Shown here one piece after another: positions 25,276-32,765 of a DNA stretch of 64,000 bases. The notes under the pieces were generated by a model that saw only the letters and a list, made by a program, of their open reading frames with translations, had not been told where the DNA came from and did not search any database. This stretch comes from Roseivirga sp. UBA6052 (GTDB lineage Bacteria > Bacteroidota > Bacteroidia > Cytophagales > Cyclobacteriaceae): positions 744,001-808,000 of the forward strand of contig DIYO01000001.1 in the NCBI GenBank assembly GCA_002427755.1, in the 5' to 3' direction. The position numbers and the translations under genes were made by a program. Position 1 is the stretch's first letter. Each line of letters opens with the position of its first letter.

Positions 25276-26697
25276 TCAATCTATATTTTCGCACCACTGG
25301 ATTATCTGAGGTAGGAGTTCCATAATGGTTTTATCATTATGCTCTTCTTCTAGGGCCATAAGCATCTCATTGAATTGATCAAAGCGATAAAATCCTCTTC
25401 TATTTTTGTTTAGATCCACTCGCTTGGCAACAGCTTTTGCCGCCACATCTGGAGAAAAGGTGTCGTAAGCCCAAATAGAATACAAAGCATGAGTTATGTA
25501 CTCTTGATAAATACTATGCTCTGAGCTATAAAATTTAGCCTTGTCCTCTGTCACCCATTGAGATCTATCTTTAAAAGCTGAAGATATTTCCTTGTAATAT
25601 TTACCGGTAAAAGGGTTGATATAATTATGATCCAGCTCCGTAAATAAGTTGCCTGAAATTGATGCTACCTTTTCATCAAAAGAATCAAACCGCTCTTGTA
25701 CTTTCAGATCACTAGCATTCATAAACATTATACATTCGCTAAAAAGCGTATTCTTTCTAGCATTACGCTGATGAAACTTTTGTGTGCTATGTGAACCACC
25801 AATGACTGGGGACATTACAATTTTATAGGCGTGAATTTTTAAAAGCGGAAATTCATTTTCTAGCCATTGCCAGATGTCTTTGGTCTTGAGAAATTCAGGT
25901 TCTCTTGAGGCTAGGCGACTGTAAAAGTCTTGTTGTTTATCAAAAAAAGATCGGAAGTCAGACTTATCAGCAAAATCTTGCACAAGAGGTAGCAAATCCA
26001 CAAAAGTATTCTTGTGAGTATCCTTGTTGTAACCATGTAAATAGAAGTATTGATTACCATGCACGATCCGACCTGACTCATCAAAAACATACCCATAGCT
26101 ATTATCTCTAAAGTCATAATAAATGTCGCCTATTTCTTTTTCGTCAAGGCCTTCTGTATTTAGTCTGTTGAATATCTCGTGATCACGATGTGCCCCAAAA
26201 AACTTCAATACTTCACTGTAATAGTCAGATTCCGTATTTTGATTTGCTCCTTCAAACGAATCATCCAATAGTCCTAAGATGATATTTGCCAGTTCGAATA
26301 CTTCAGGAATCTCATATACAACTTTACTTCTCACCTCATCTATGTAGGTGTCTGACAGCTCAGCAGTGACTGAATGAAAACCAACTTTCATGTCAATTTC
26401 ATGATTGGGACTTTTCACTTTAAATGGAAAAGCTTGAGCTACTGGGTAAGCGGTATGCCTAAATGAAACGGTGTCTTCTAAACCATAGAAGACGAACTCG
26501 ATATCCTTTCCTCCCAAGGTATAGGGTGATTGATCAATATCAGGTTGAATGGGAAATTTGTAGAGACTTTGTCCATCGTATTGACCGTCACGTAAAATGG
26601 AAAATTTAATTGTATCACTGTCAAGCACAATTTCACTTTCTTGACTGTAGGTATAGCTAACGCTAAACAATAGCATTAAAAAAATTGATAATCTCAT
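25276..26697 (-). CDS. Secreted DUF4932-related protein with altered HExxH motif
   Basis: 473 residues with a signal peptide (~1-19). The central and C-terminal layout follows the DUF4932-like protein at 19865: SFFDKQQDFYS, a Trp-rich helix, YKIVMSPVIGGSHS, then TELDHNYINP (353-362) and EYITHALYSIW. Where the relative has HEFGH this one has TELDH, so the first metal-ligand His is missing and the usual zinc-peptidase chemistry is unlikely. The ~170-residue N-terminal extension is beta-rich. The homology call rests on shared order of short motifs and is moderate. Confidence 0.65.
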   Translation of the reverse strand: MRLSIFLMLLFSVSYTYSQESEIVLDSDTIKFSILRDGQYDGQSLYKFPIQPDIDQSPYTLGGKDIEFVFYGLEDTVSFRHTAYPVAQAFPFKVKSPNHEIDMKVGFHSVTAELSDTYIDEVRSKVVYEIPEVFELANIILGLLDDSFEGANQNTESDYYSEVLKFFGAHRDHEIFNRLNTEGLDEKEIGDIYYDFRDNSYGYVFDESGRIVHGNQYFYLHGYNKDTHKNTFVDLLPLVQDFADKSDFRSFFDKQQDFYSRLASREPEFLKTKDIWQWLENEFPLLKIHAYKIVMSPVIGGSHSTQKFHQRNARKNTLFSECIMFMNASDLKVQERFDSFDEKVASISGNLFTELDHNYINPFTGKYYKEISSAFKDRSQWVTEDKAKFYSSEHSIYQEYITHALYSIWAYDTFSPDVAAKAVAKRVDLNKNRRGFYRFDQFNEMLMALEEEHNDKTIMELLPQIIQWCENID

Positions 26698-27042
26698 TTT
26701 GACTTTTTTGCTTTTTAAAAAATTCGATAATAACCATAGGAGCCTGCATCTTTCACGTATGTTGAAAATTGGATGAATACAGAACTCCTATGGGGTACCA
26801 ATGAATGTTTGAATGATTAGTCGATCGGTTTTATTCATCGCAGTTGACTAACCCTTCGGTTTGTAAACTTAGGATACTGCTAGGCTAATGCAGATAATCT
26901 AGAAGCTTCAGAATTAGGTTTGTGGTTTCATTTAGAGATCACTTTTGAATTGATACTCAAAAATGAGCTTAGGCATCCAGGTCTAATTCCAAGAATAGAG
27001 ATCAATTATATTTTGGGCTCAAATGATCTTAACTTTTTAAAC
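26698..27042. other. Intergenic region with one inverted repeat
   Basis: 345 nt between divergent genes. It holds arms CCATAGGAG (26734-26742) and CTCCTATGG (26785-26793), perfectly complementary, 42 nt apart. An upstream extension of the next reading frame (26920-27042) has no match to its protein family and is not used. No clear promoter, RNA or gene is visible. Confidence 0.4.
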
Positions 27043-27495
27043 ATGGAATTAACTCAAGAAATCAAGAATTCAATTGAAACCAGTGTTCTATGCTGGCTTG
27101 CCACTACCTCTCGTGATGGGATTCCAAATGTTTCTCCAAAAGAAATATTTGATTATTACGGCAAGGACAATCTTATCATTGCAAATATTGCATCTCCCGG
27201 TTCGATAAAGAACATAAAAGAAAATGCAAATGTCTGCATTAGTTTTATTGACATCTTAAAACAAAAAGGCTTTCAACTCAAAGGAAAAGCGCGAATAATA
27301 GACAACACTGCCACCGAGTTTGATCTAATTAACAAATCACTTAAAAAAATGACTAAGGGGCTTTTCCCTTTTAAGACAATCACAGTGATAAAAATAGATA
27401 GTGCAAAGCCCATTATTGCTCCAAGATATACTTTATATCCTGATACCAAGGAATTAGACCAAATTGAAAGGGCCAAAAAAGCTTATGGTCTATAG
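27043..27495 (+). CDS. Pyridoxamine 5'-phosphate oxidase-family flavin protein
   Basis: 150 residues from the ATG at 27043. That start is chosen because MELTQEIKNSIETSVLCWLATTS matches the usual N-terminus of the family, while the 41 codons upstream do not. The split-barrel FMN-binding fold is indicated by WLATTSRDGIPNVSPKEIF, NIASPGSIKNIKENANVCIS and FQLKGKARII. Small members of this family act as general flavin or F420/haem-related reductases; the substrate is unknown. It stands alone. Confidence 0.85.
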   Translation: MELTQEIKNSIETSVLCWLATTSRDGIPNVSPKEIFDYYGKDNLIIANIASPGSIKNIKENANVCISFIDILKQKGFQLKGKARIIDNTATEFDLINKSLKKMTKGLFPFKTITVIKIDSAKPIIAPRYTLYPDTKELDQIERAKKAYGL

Positions 27496-27584
27496 TAGGT
27501 TTTACTTGCAACTATAGCGTGTTAAGTACTTGATGCCATTTTAATTTATTCCAAACGATTCAGGATCTCTCTAGTTAAATCAAC

Positions 27585-28175
27585 ATGAATAGAAGACCTC
27601 AATTCTCTAACCGAATGAGCGGTATTGAATTTGACAACTGGTTCTGGCATAAAGATGAGCTTGATGAGATCTGCAAGACATTAGGTATCGCTTCCAATGC
27701 AAGAAAGAACGAATTAAGAAGACGTATTATTGAGTTTTTAGAGACCGGTAAGGTAACTATAGATATACCCAAGCCCTATTCTTCATTTGATTGGAAAAAG
27801 GAGCCTCTAAGGTTAGAAACTGTTATTACAGATTCGGTTGTGTTTGGGAAAAATTTAAGGTCATTTATGAAAGATCAAGTTGGCGTTAAATTCTCATTCT
27901 CAGCGGCCTTTATGGAATGGGTTAGAAATAACGAAGGAAAAACACTTGAAGATGCCGTTGAGTACTGGCAAGAATTGAACATAAAAACAAAGAGTGGTTT
28001 TCGTTTCGACATGTCCGACTACAATGTGATGAATAAATACCTTGATGACTTTCTCAAGGATAACCCCAAGCTAAAACGTGAGGATGGCATGAATTGCTGG
28101 CAAGCGAAGAAGTTTCTACCAGCACCAAAAGGACTAGTAAAATACGAACCTGAAGATCTCCGTTTGTCAAAATGA
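27585..28175 (+). CDS. SAP-domain protein with DUF6434-like C-terminus
   Basis: 196 residues, cytoplasmic, basic. Residues ~18-55 (FWHKDELDEICKTLGI, then ARKNELRRRIIEFLETG) are a SAP-like helix-extended-helix DNA-binding motif. Residues ~60-190 (FDWKKEPLRLETVITDSV, FGKNLRSFMKDQVGVKFSFS, EAVEYW-type helix) match the domain usually annotated as DUF6434. Both together are a common stand-alone protein in Bacteroidota and Firmicutes. DNA binding is inferred from SAP only. An alternative start is the ATG at 27615. Confidence 0.8.
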   Translation: MNRRPQFSNRMSGIEFDNWFWHKDELDEICKTLGIASNARKNELRRRIIEFLETGKVTIDIPKPYSSFDWKKEPLRLETVITDSVVFGKNLRSFMKDQVGVKFSFSAAFMEWVRNNEGKTLEDAVEYWQELNIKTKSGFRFDMSDYNVMNKYLDDFLKDNPKLKREDGMNCWQAKKFLPAPKGLVKYEPEDLRLSK

Positions 28176-28225
28176 TTTAACTGTTTAAATGCTTAATCCG
28201 TTCTCATATCAATAGCCTCAGAGCC

Positions 28226-28483
28226 ATGACACTGGAACAACTTAAACAACTGACGAACGATGAGCTACTAAAAGTGGCCCAAGACAATAAACCCAAGCCC
28301 ATATTCGATGCTTTTTTTATCGGCTTTCTGATTGGCATTCTGATATTTGGAGCGGCAGCGAGTGCATGGGGCTTAACGATGCTGATTCCGTTGTATCTAA
28401 TCTATTTGTTCTTAAAGAAACCTAAGAATCAAAAAGCCATTCAAAATGAATTGAATTCAAGAAATCTTAGTCTAGGTAATTAA
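28226..28483 (+). CDS. Small membrane protein of unknown function
   Basis: 85 residues. A soluble N-terminal helix (MTLEQLKQLTNDELLKVAQD) precedes two membrane segments (~28-66) with a short turn, then a basic tail. No family is recognised. It lies 50 nt downstream of the SAP-domain gene on the same strand and is followed by a hairpin. Confidence 0.65.
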   Translation: MTLEQLKQLTNDELLKVAQDNKPKPIFDAFFIGFLIGILIFGAAASAWGLTMLIPLYLIYLFLKKPKNQKAIQNELNSRNLSLGN

Positions 28484-28507
28484 CTTGATTTTGTATCAAG
28501 CGTTTTT
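28484..28507 (+). terminator. Possible terminator of the small membrane protein gene
   Basis: CTTGAT (28484-28489) and ATCAAG (28495-28500) pair around TTTGT, followed by CG and five T. It lies right after the stop codon. The stem is short and AT-rich. Confidence 0.5.
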
Positions 28508-28578
28508 CGATAACGGTTTTTAAAATATCATCAACTGTTATTTCGATTTCACCTTTAGAATCAATTGCCAAAACAATG

Positions 28579-28644
28579 AAAATCGAGTCTCTTAAAGACA
28601 ATAGTTGCAATAGCTTTTACTATGGTTATAAGAGACTCGGTTTT
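28579..28644. terminator. Long inverted repeat between convergent genes
   Basis: A 16-bp stem (28579-28594 with 28629-28644, one T-G wobble, flanked by A-run and T-run) around a 34-nt loop. The A/T flanks would suit a bidirectional terminator for the convergent genes at 28226 and 28651; the long loop makes this uncertain. Confidence 0.5.
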
Positions 28645-28650
28645 ATAACC

Positions 28651-29475
28651 CTATTCCTCAAGCACGTAACGTGTAAGATATATTTCTGCTCCAGGCAAAG
28701 TATACTCAGCAGACAAGCCTTCTTTCTTTAGTATTGAGAGAGCACCTACGACCATAGTAAACGCGAAAGTACCAGGCATGGTAACTTGATTCCTAGGGTA
28801 TAGATAACCAAGGCTTTTAGCAAGGGTATCGCTATCACTATCAGGTTTATCTGCCGCCAGTTCTACTCCCATTGGTTTAAAGCTAGGACGAACAATGTCA
28901 TCGTAGAATTGCAACCACCCTTGTGGAGTATTAGGGTATTTATCAAAATAGCTAGCATCAACCTGTGCGTTGACTTTAAGTTCTCTTTCCCACCACTGTC
29001 CACCATAACCTGGTTCTAAGCAAACGGAAGAGGCTGACTCTCTTTCAAAAGTAGTTTCTGTAGATAACGTCAAGGCATAACCAACTGAAGCACTAACCGT
29101 TACTTCAACCCCAACACCGAAAGGTTTAGCACCGGCAGTGACACTAGCCTCTAATCCTACACTCGCTTCATGCGCAACTCCTTTGGTGACAGCTTCGTGC
29201 CTTATATGACTAAAAGTTTGAGCATTTCCGTTAGTTGGAACCATGTGTTTTCCAACCTGTTTCCATATTCCATCATACTTGACTTTCGATTGCGGTATGG
29301 TTAAAACAGGGAATACTATACCCATCGATTTTGGTATTAAGAAAGAGTAAGGAACATCTTCTGCTAGCGCTGACGAATTCAAAGTTTCCTCAGGATGAAA
29401 TTTTTGAGTAGGGTATCCTTCGAGATCTCCAGATTGAATGATACTTGGATTTTCAATGATTTGTGCGTTTGTCAT
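28651..29475 (-). CDS. Possible aerolysin-type beta-pore-forming protein
   Basis: 274 residues with no signal peptide. No confident family. The stretch ~98-150 alternates polar and apolar residues (EASVGLEASVTAG, then KPFGVGVEVTVSASVGY, then TLSTETTFERES). This Ser/Thr-rich two-strand pattern around a central PF resembles the membrane-insertion hairpin of aerolysin-like toxins. The N-terminal half is Pro/Ile-rich; the C-terminal part (~185-274) is mixed and ends in a hydrophobic strand region. Lack of a secretion signal would mean release by lysis or a dedicated route. A full-match -7 box lies upstream. The toxin idea is inference only; it may be an unrelated beta-rich protein. Confidence 0.45.
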   Translation of the reverse strand: MTNAQIIENPSIIQSGDLEGYPTQKFHPEETLNSSALAEDVPYSFLIPKSMGIVFPVLTIPQSKVKYDGIWKQVGKHMVPTNGNAQTFSHIRHEAVTKGVAHEASVGLEASVTAGAKPFGVGVEVTVSASVGYALTLSTETTFERESASSVCLEPGYGGQWWERELKVNAQVDASYFDKYPNTPQGWLQFYDDIVRPSFKPMGVELAADKPDSDSDTLAKSLGYLYPRNQVTMPGTFAFTMVVGALSILKKEGLSAEYTLPGAEIYLTRYVLEE

Positions 29476-29777
29476 AATATACTATTGTGTGTGTTAAAAT
29501 TATTTAAGGAAAAGGTAACACATTCTCCCTAAAAACCTCGGTGGGTCAAAACTATTAATCATGATTTAACAACGATTTCAACCAAGCTAACCAGTGTCTC
29601 ATATTTTTCAGATTAAGCCCTCAAGTACTATATCGTTTGTAGACCCATATAGAATAATGTGATCCGCTGCACCTCATCTAATTGATCTTAGAGAAGCGTA
29701 GACGATTTAAGGCTGTCAAAAATGAATTGAATCATCGAAAGTATTTTGAAGCAAGCCCTTGTCAACCTAGCCTTGCC
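29476..29777. other. Intergenic region of 302 nt
   Basis: Apart from the minus-strand promoter box at 29547-29554, I see no coding potential, repeat or RNA structure here. Confidence 0.4.
29547..29554 (-). promoter_or_regulatory. Probable -7 box upstream of the beta-rich protein gene
   Basis: CAAAACTA on the plus strand reads TAGTTTTG on the minus strand, matching TAnnTTTG, about 70 nt before the start codon at 29475. Confidence 0.45.
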
Positions 29778-30473
29778 TTACCTAATACTATGATGTAAAC
29801 TGATTTGCGCTTGTCCCTTGGCCCAATTAACTGTGTTTTGTTTCATCCAGCCCAATTGCATTCTCAAGTTCTCCCCTAGTCCATAACCAATACCCAGATA
29901 TGTTCGATTTCTATCGAAATGCTGAACAGTTCGTCCATCTCCAATCGACAATTGTCCATTGATAAATAGCTCATTGTAAAGCGCTAAATAGTATATCCCT
30001 TTGGATAGACTGGTTCCGTTTAGGGCTAGATTTACAAAGATATTATACCTATAACGAGTCCTGAAATCCTGACCATTAACCCAGCGCTGTTCATACCGAA
30101 ATCTGTGTGTCAGGAAAAGCCTTTGTCCGATCTTCTGTGGAACAAGGGCTTCCTGATAAATTCGACTTTCTCCTACCGTTTCCTTGCTATCTCCAAATGT
30201 GCCTGTAGTGATATTACCATACCCTAAGGTGAGGGTGATATTGGTATTCTTGGGGTTATAGGTAAATCCTGTTCTTAGTAATACTTGCTCTAAGTCACTT
30301 CCGGCATTCCAATATCTAAATTGATAATCTCCTTGGATCCCGAATTGACTATCACCGAACTTCTTGGTAAAGAAGTACATATACCAAGCCCCCAACTGGT
30401 CTTCATCTACCGATTGTGCATTAACATTGAAAATGTAAAAAGTAGCAAAGAGTAGGTAAAAAAATCGCTTCAT
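29778..30473 (-). CDS. DUF2490 outer-membrane beta-barrel-like protein
   Basis: 231 residues with a signal peptide (~1-19, ending NVNAQ). The mature part opens DQLGAWYMYFFTKKFG and continues with alternating strands (GIQGDYQFRYWN, LLRTGFTYNP, LTLGYGNI, LTHRFRYEQRWV, YLALYNELFING, YLGIGYGLGENLRMQLGWM), the signature of DUF2490. The family is predicted to form a small outer-membrane barrel of unknown function. It is monocistronic and divergent from the dehalogenase gene. Confidence 0.88.
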   Translation of the reverse strand: MKRFFYLLFATFYIFNVNAQSVDEDQLGAWYMYFFTKKFGDSQFGIQGDYQFRYWNAGSDLEQVLLRTGFTYNPKNTNITLTLGYGNITTGTFGDSKETVGESRIYQEALVPQKIGQRLFLTHRFRYEQRWVNGQDFRTRYRYNIFVNLALNGTSLSKGIYYLALYNELFINGQLSIGDGRTVQHFDRNRTYLGIGYGLGENLRMQLGWMKQNTVNWAKGQAQISLHHSIR

Positions 30474-30561
30474 GAAAGTGAATATAACAATTGACTTCTA
30501 CACTATTTCTTGACTTCTTCTTTATGCTCTTTAAATTAACAGTAGGTAATAGCAATTAGCC

Positions 30562-31452
30562 ATGGAAATAATAAGAACACCTGAAGATAGATTTGATAAC
30601 CTACAAGACTATCCTTTCTCGCCCAATTATCTAATGATTGAAGATAACATGCGAATGCATTACTTAGATGAAGGTAATAAGGGCAACCCAATAGTACTTC
30701 TACTACATGGCGAACCCAGTTGGTCTTATCTATACCGCAAAATGATCCCCCTCCTATCGAACGAGTTCAGGGTAATTGCTCCAGACCTTATTGGTTTTGG
30801 CAAATCTGACAAACCTATCAATCGGGACGATTACTCATACCAAAGTCACCTGAATTGGTTGACTCGGCTTATAGAAGAACTAGACCTTCAAAACATACTT
30901 CTGTTTTGTCAAGACTGGGGCGGACTGTTAGGTTTAAGATTGATTACATCCTTGCAAGAGAGATTTTCAATGTTGGTTGCTTCTAATACAACCCTTCCTA
31001 CAGGCAACATCCCAATGCCTGATGTATTCATGCAATGGCGAGCATTCTCTCAAAACTCTCCCAAGTTTAACATAGGAAAAGTAATTGATAATGGAACCGT
31101 GGCAGCCTTAAGCCAAGAAGTAATTGACGCTTATAACGCGCCTTTTCCATCAGAGGAATACAAAGCAGGTGCGAGAATCTTTCCTGCCCTAGTACCTATT
31201 AAAGAAGATGACCCCGAAGCCATTAAAAACAAGGGAGCTTGGAAAGCATTGAGGGAATGGAAAAAACCGTTTTTAACTGTATTTGGAGAACAAGATCATA
31301 TCATGAAGGGGGCTGATAAACTCTTTCAAAAATTAGTACCTGGTACCGCAAACCAAGAACACACCACACTTAATGCTGGACACTTTATTCAAGAAGAAAA
31401 GGGAGAAGAATTAGCAGAACTGATTATGCGTTTCTATCAAAAGAACCAATAG
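30562..31452 (+). CDS. Haloalkane dehalogenase (HLD-I-like)
   Basis: 296 residues, alpha/beta-hydrolase fold. Oxyanion region HGEPSW (49-54), nucleophile D118 in FCQDWGG, catalytic acid candidate D245 (FGEQD), and base H274 (NAGHFIQEE). W119 next to the nucleophile is one halide-stabilising Trp; W159 in the cap is a candidate for the second, which would place it near subfamily I (DhlA-type). The family hydrolyses carbon-halogen bonds to alcohol plus halide; marine bacteria often carry such genes. It is cytoplasmic, without a signal peptide, and convergent with the next gene (2-nt gap). The natural substrate is unknown. Confidence 0.88.
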   Translation: MEIIRTPEDRFDNLQDYPFSPNYLMIEDNMRMHYLDEGNKGNPIVLLLHGEPSWSYLYRKMIPLLSNEFRVIAPDLIGFGKSDKPINRDDYSYQSHLNWLTRLIEELDLQNILLFCQDWGGLLGLRLITSLQERFSMLVASNTTLPTGNIPMPDVFMQWRAFSQNSPKFNIGKVIDNGTVAALSQEVIDAYNAPFPSEEYKAGARIFPALVPIKEDDPEAIKNKGAWKALREWKKPFLTVFGEQDHIMKGADKLFQKLVPGTANQEHTTLNAGHFIQEEKGEELAELIMRFYQKNQ

Positions 31453-31454
31453 AC

Positions 31455-32681
31455 TTAAAACGAAGCTCTGGAAATAACCGCATTTAATAATACGTTCGCT
31501 CCATTCTCAACATCTATGTCTTTTGAAAACTCCTCCACATTATGGCTAATCCCTTTAACGCTTGGGATAAAAATCATGGTTGAAGGACAAAAGGAAGTCA
31601 TCATTTGTGCATCATGACCAGCTCCAGAGGGCATTCTCCGTGAGCTAAGGGTCAGCTCATTGGCCATTTGCTCCACCAAATTTGGCATTTCAGGCTGAAA
31701 ATGCACGGGCTGAAAACGAACTATCTCTTCTACATTGATCTCTATATCTGAAGCGTTTGCTTGGGTATAGAAGTGTTCATCTATCTGCTCCTGAAGGGTT
31801 TTCAGTAAATCTCCGTCAGTGCTTCTTAGATCAAGGGTAAAGGAGACATCTCCCGGAATAATATTAATGGTATTAGGCTCAAATGATATACTGCCCACAG
31901 TAGCCAAAATAGGTCTATCGTCTGCTCTAGACAACTCACCAATATATTGAATGAGCTCTGCAGCTAGCAGACCTGCATCTTTACGATATTTATTTGGAGT
32001 AGTTCCTGCGTGATTAGCCTCTCCTCTAAGGGTATATTTCGTCCAATGAATACCTTGCACCATCTCTACTACGCCAATCTCAATTTCTTCACTTTCAAGT
32101 ACTGGACCTTGCTCAATATGCAACTCAAAGAAAGCACCAAAAGCAATGCTTCCGGGCTTCATAGGTCCTTTGTATTTGATAGCTTCAAGTCGAGACCCAA
32201 TCGTCTCCTCCGGATTGTCATATGCCTGGGAAGCCAAAATTTCATCTAAATCGGCTAACCCTGCATAAACATGGCTACCCATCATATCCGGGGCAAACCT
32301 AACACCCTCTTCATTGGTGAAGTTCACAAGTGCTAAGGGCCTCTTAGTTTTCACCTTATGATCATTTAAGGTCTGAATCAATTCTAGACCTGCCAAAACA
32401 CCTAGAGCCCCATCGTATCTGCCCCCGGCATAAACCGTATCCAAATGAGAACCGAATGCCACAGGCGGAAGATCTTCTTCACCTTTACGAATTCCAATCA
32501 TGTTGCCGATTTGGTCAATGTGCATCTCTAGACCAGCCGCCATCATTTGAGAAAGGAGCAAATCTCTCGCCTGTCTATCTTCATCAGAAAGCGCAATGCG
32601 CTCCACACCCATCTCACCCATTTTGCCTATCTGGGCATAATGAGCAATGTTATTCAGAAGCCTTTCTCGGTTTATTTTCAT
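31455..32681 (-). CDS. M20-family amidase (N-carbamoyl-amino-acid hydrolase/hydantoinase type)
   Basis: 408 residues, cytoplasmic. The zinc-site motifs of the M20/AtzC-type carbamoylases are present: GSHLDTVYAGGRYDGALG, NEEGVRF, ELHIEQGPVLE, the dimerisation-domain GEANHAGTTP, and the late GAGHDAQ. These enzymes hydrolyse N-carbamoyl amino acids, ureidoglycine-type intermediates or allantoate. No hydantoinase or purine genes are nearby, so the substrate remains open. The gene lies downstream of metG on the same strand with a palindromic element between. Confidence 0.88.
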   Translation of the reverse strand: MKINRERLLNNIAHYAQIGKMGEMGVERIALSDEDRQARDLLLSQMMAAGLEMHIDQIGNMIGIRKGEEDLPPVAFGSHLDTVYAGGRYDGALGVLAGLELIQTLNDHKVKTKRPLALVNFTNEEGVRFAPDMMGSHVYAGLADLDEILASQAYDNPEETIGSRLEAIKYKGPMKPGSIAFGAFFELHIEQGPVLESEEIEIGVVEMVQGIHWTKYTLRGEANHAGTTPNKYRKDAGLLAAELIQYIGELSRADDRPILATVGSISFEPNTINIIPGDVSFTLDLRSTDGDLLKTLQEQIDEHFYTQANASDIEINVEEIVRFQPVHFQPEMPNLVEQMANELTLSSRRMPSGAGHDAQMMTSFCPSTMIFIPSVKGISHNVEEFSKDIDVENGANVLLNAVISRASF

Positions 32682-32691
32682 ATCTGTAAGC

Positions 32692-32757
32692 CGTCATTCA
32701 CGTGGATACGGGAATCTCCTGATTATTGGGGAGATCCCCGCCTACGCGAGGATGACG
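32692..32757. repeat. REP-like palindromic element
   Basis: Two 28-nt arms (32692-32719 and 32730-32757) are inverted copies agreeing at about 20 of 28 positions, beginning CGTCAT and ending ATCTCC, with 10 nt between. The arms are GC-rich compared with the surroundings. The sequence type (CGTCATTC...GGGAATCTCC) is very like dispersed intergenic palindromes of other bacteria. Only one copy lies in this window. Confidence 0.7.
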
Positions 32758-32765
32758 ATGATAAA

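Noticed and set aside
26920..27042. N-terminal extension of the flavin-oxidase-like protein
   Set aside because: The 41 codons look unlike the family, and the internal ATG at 27043 fits its usual start.
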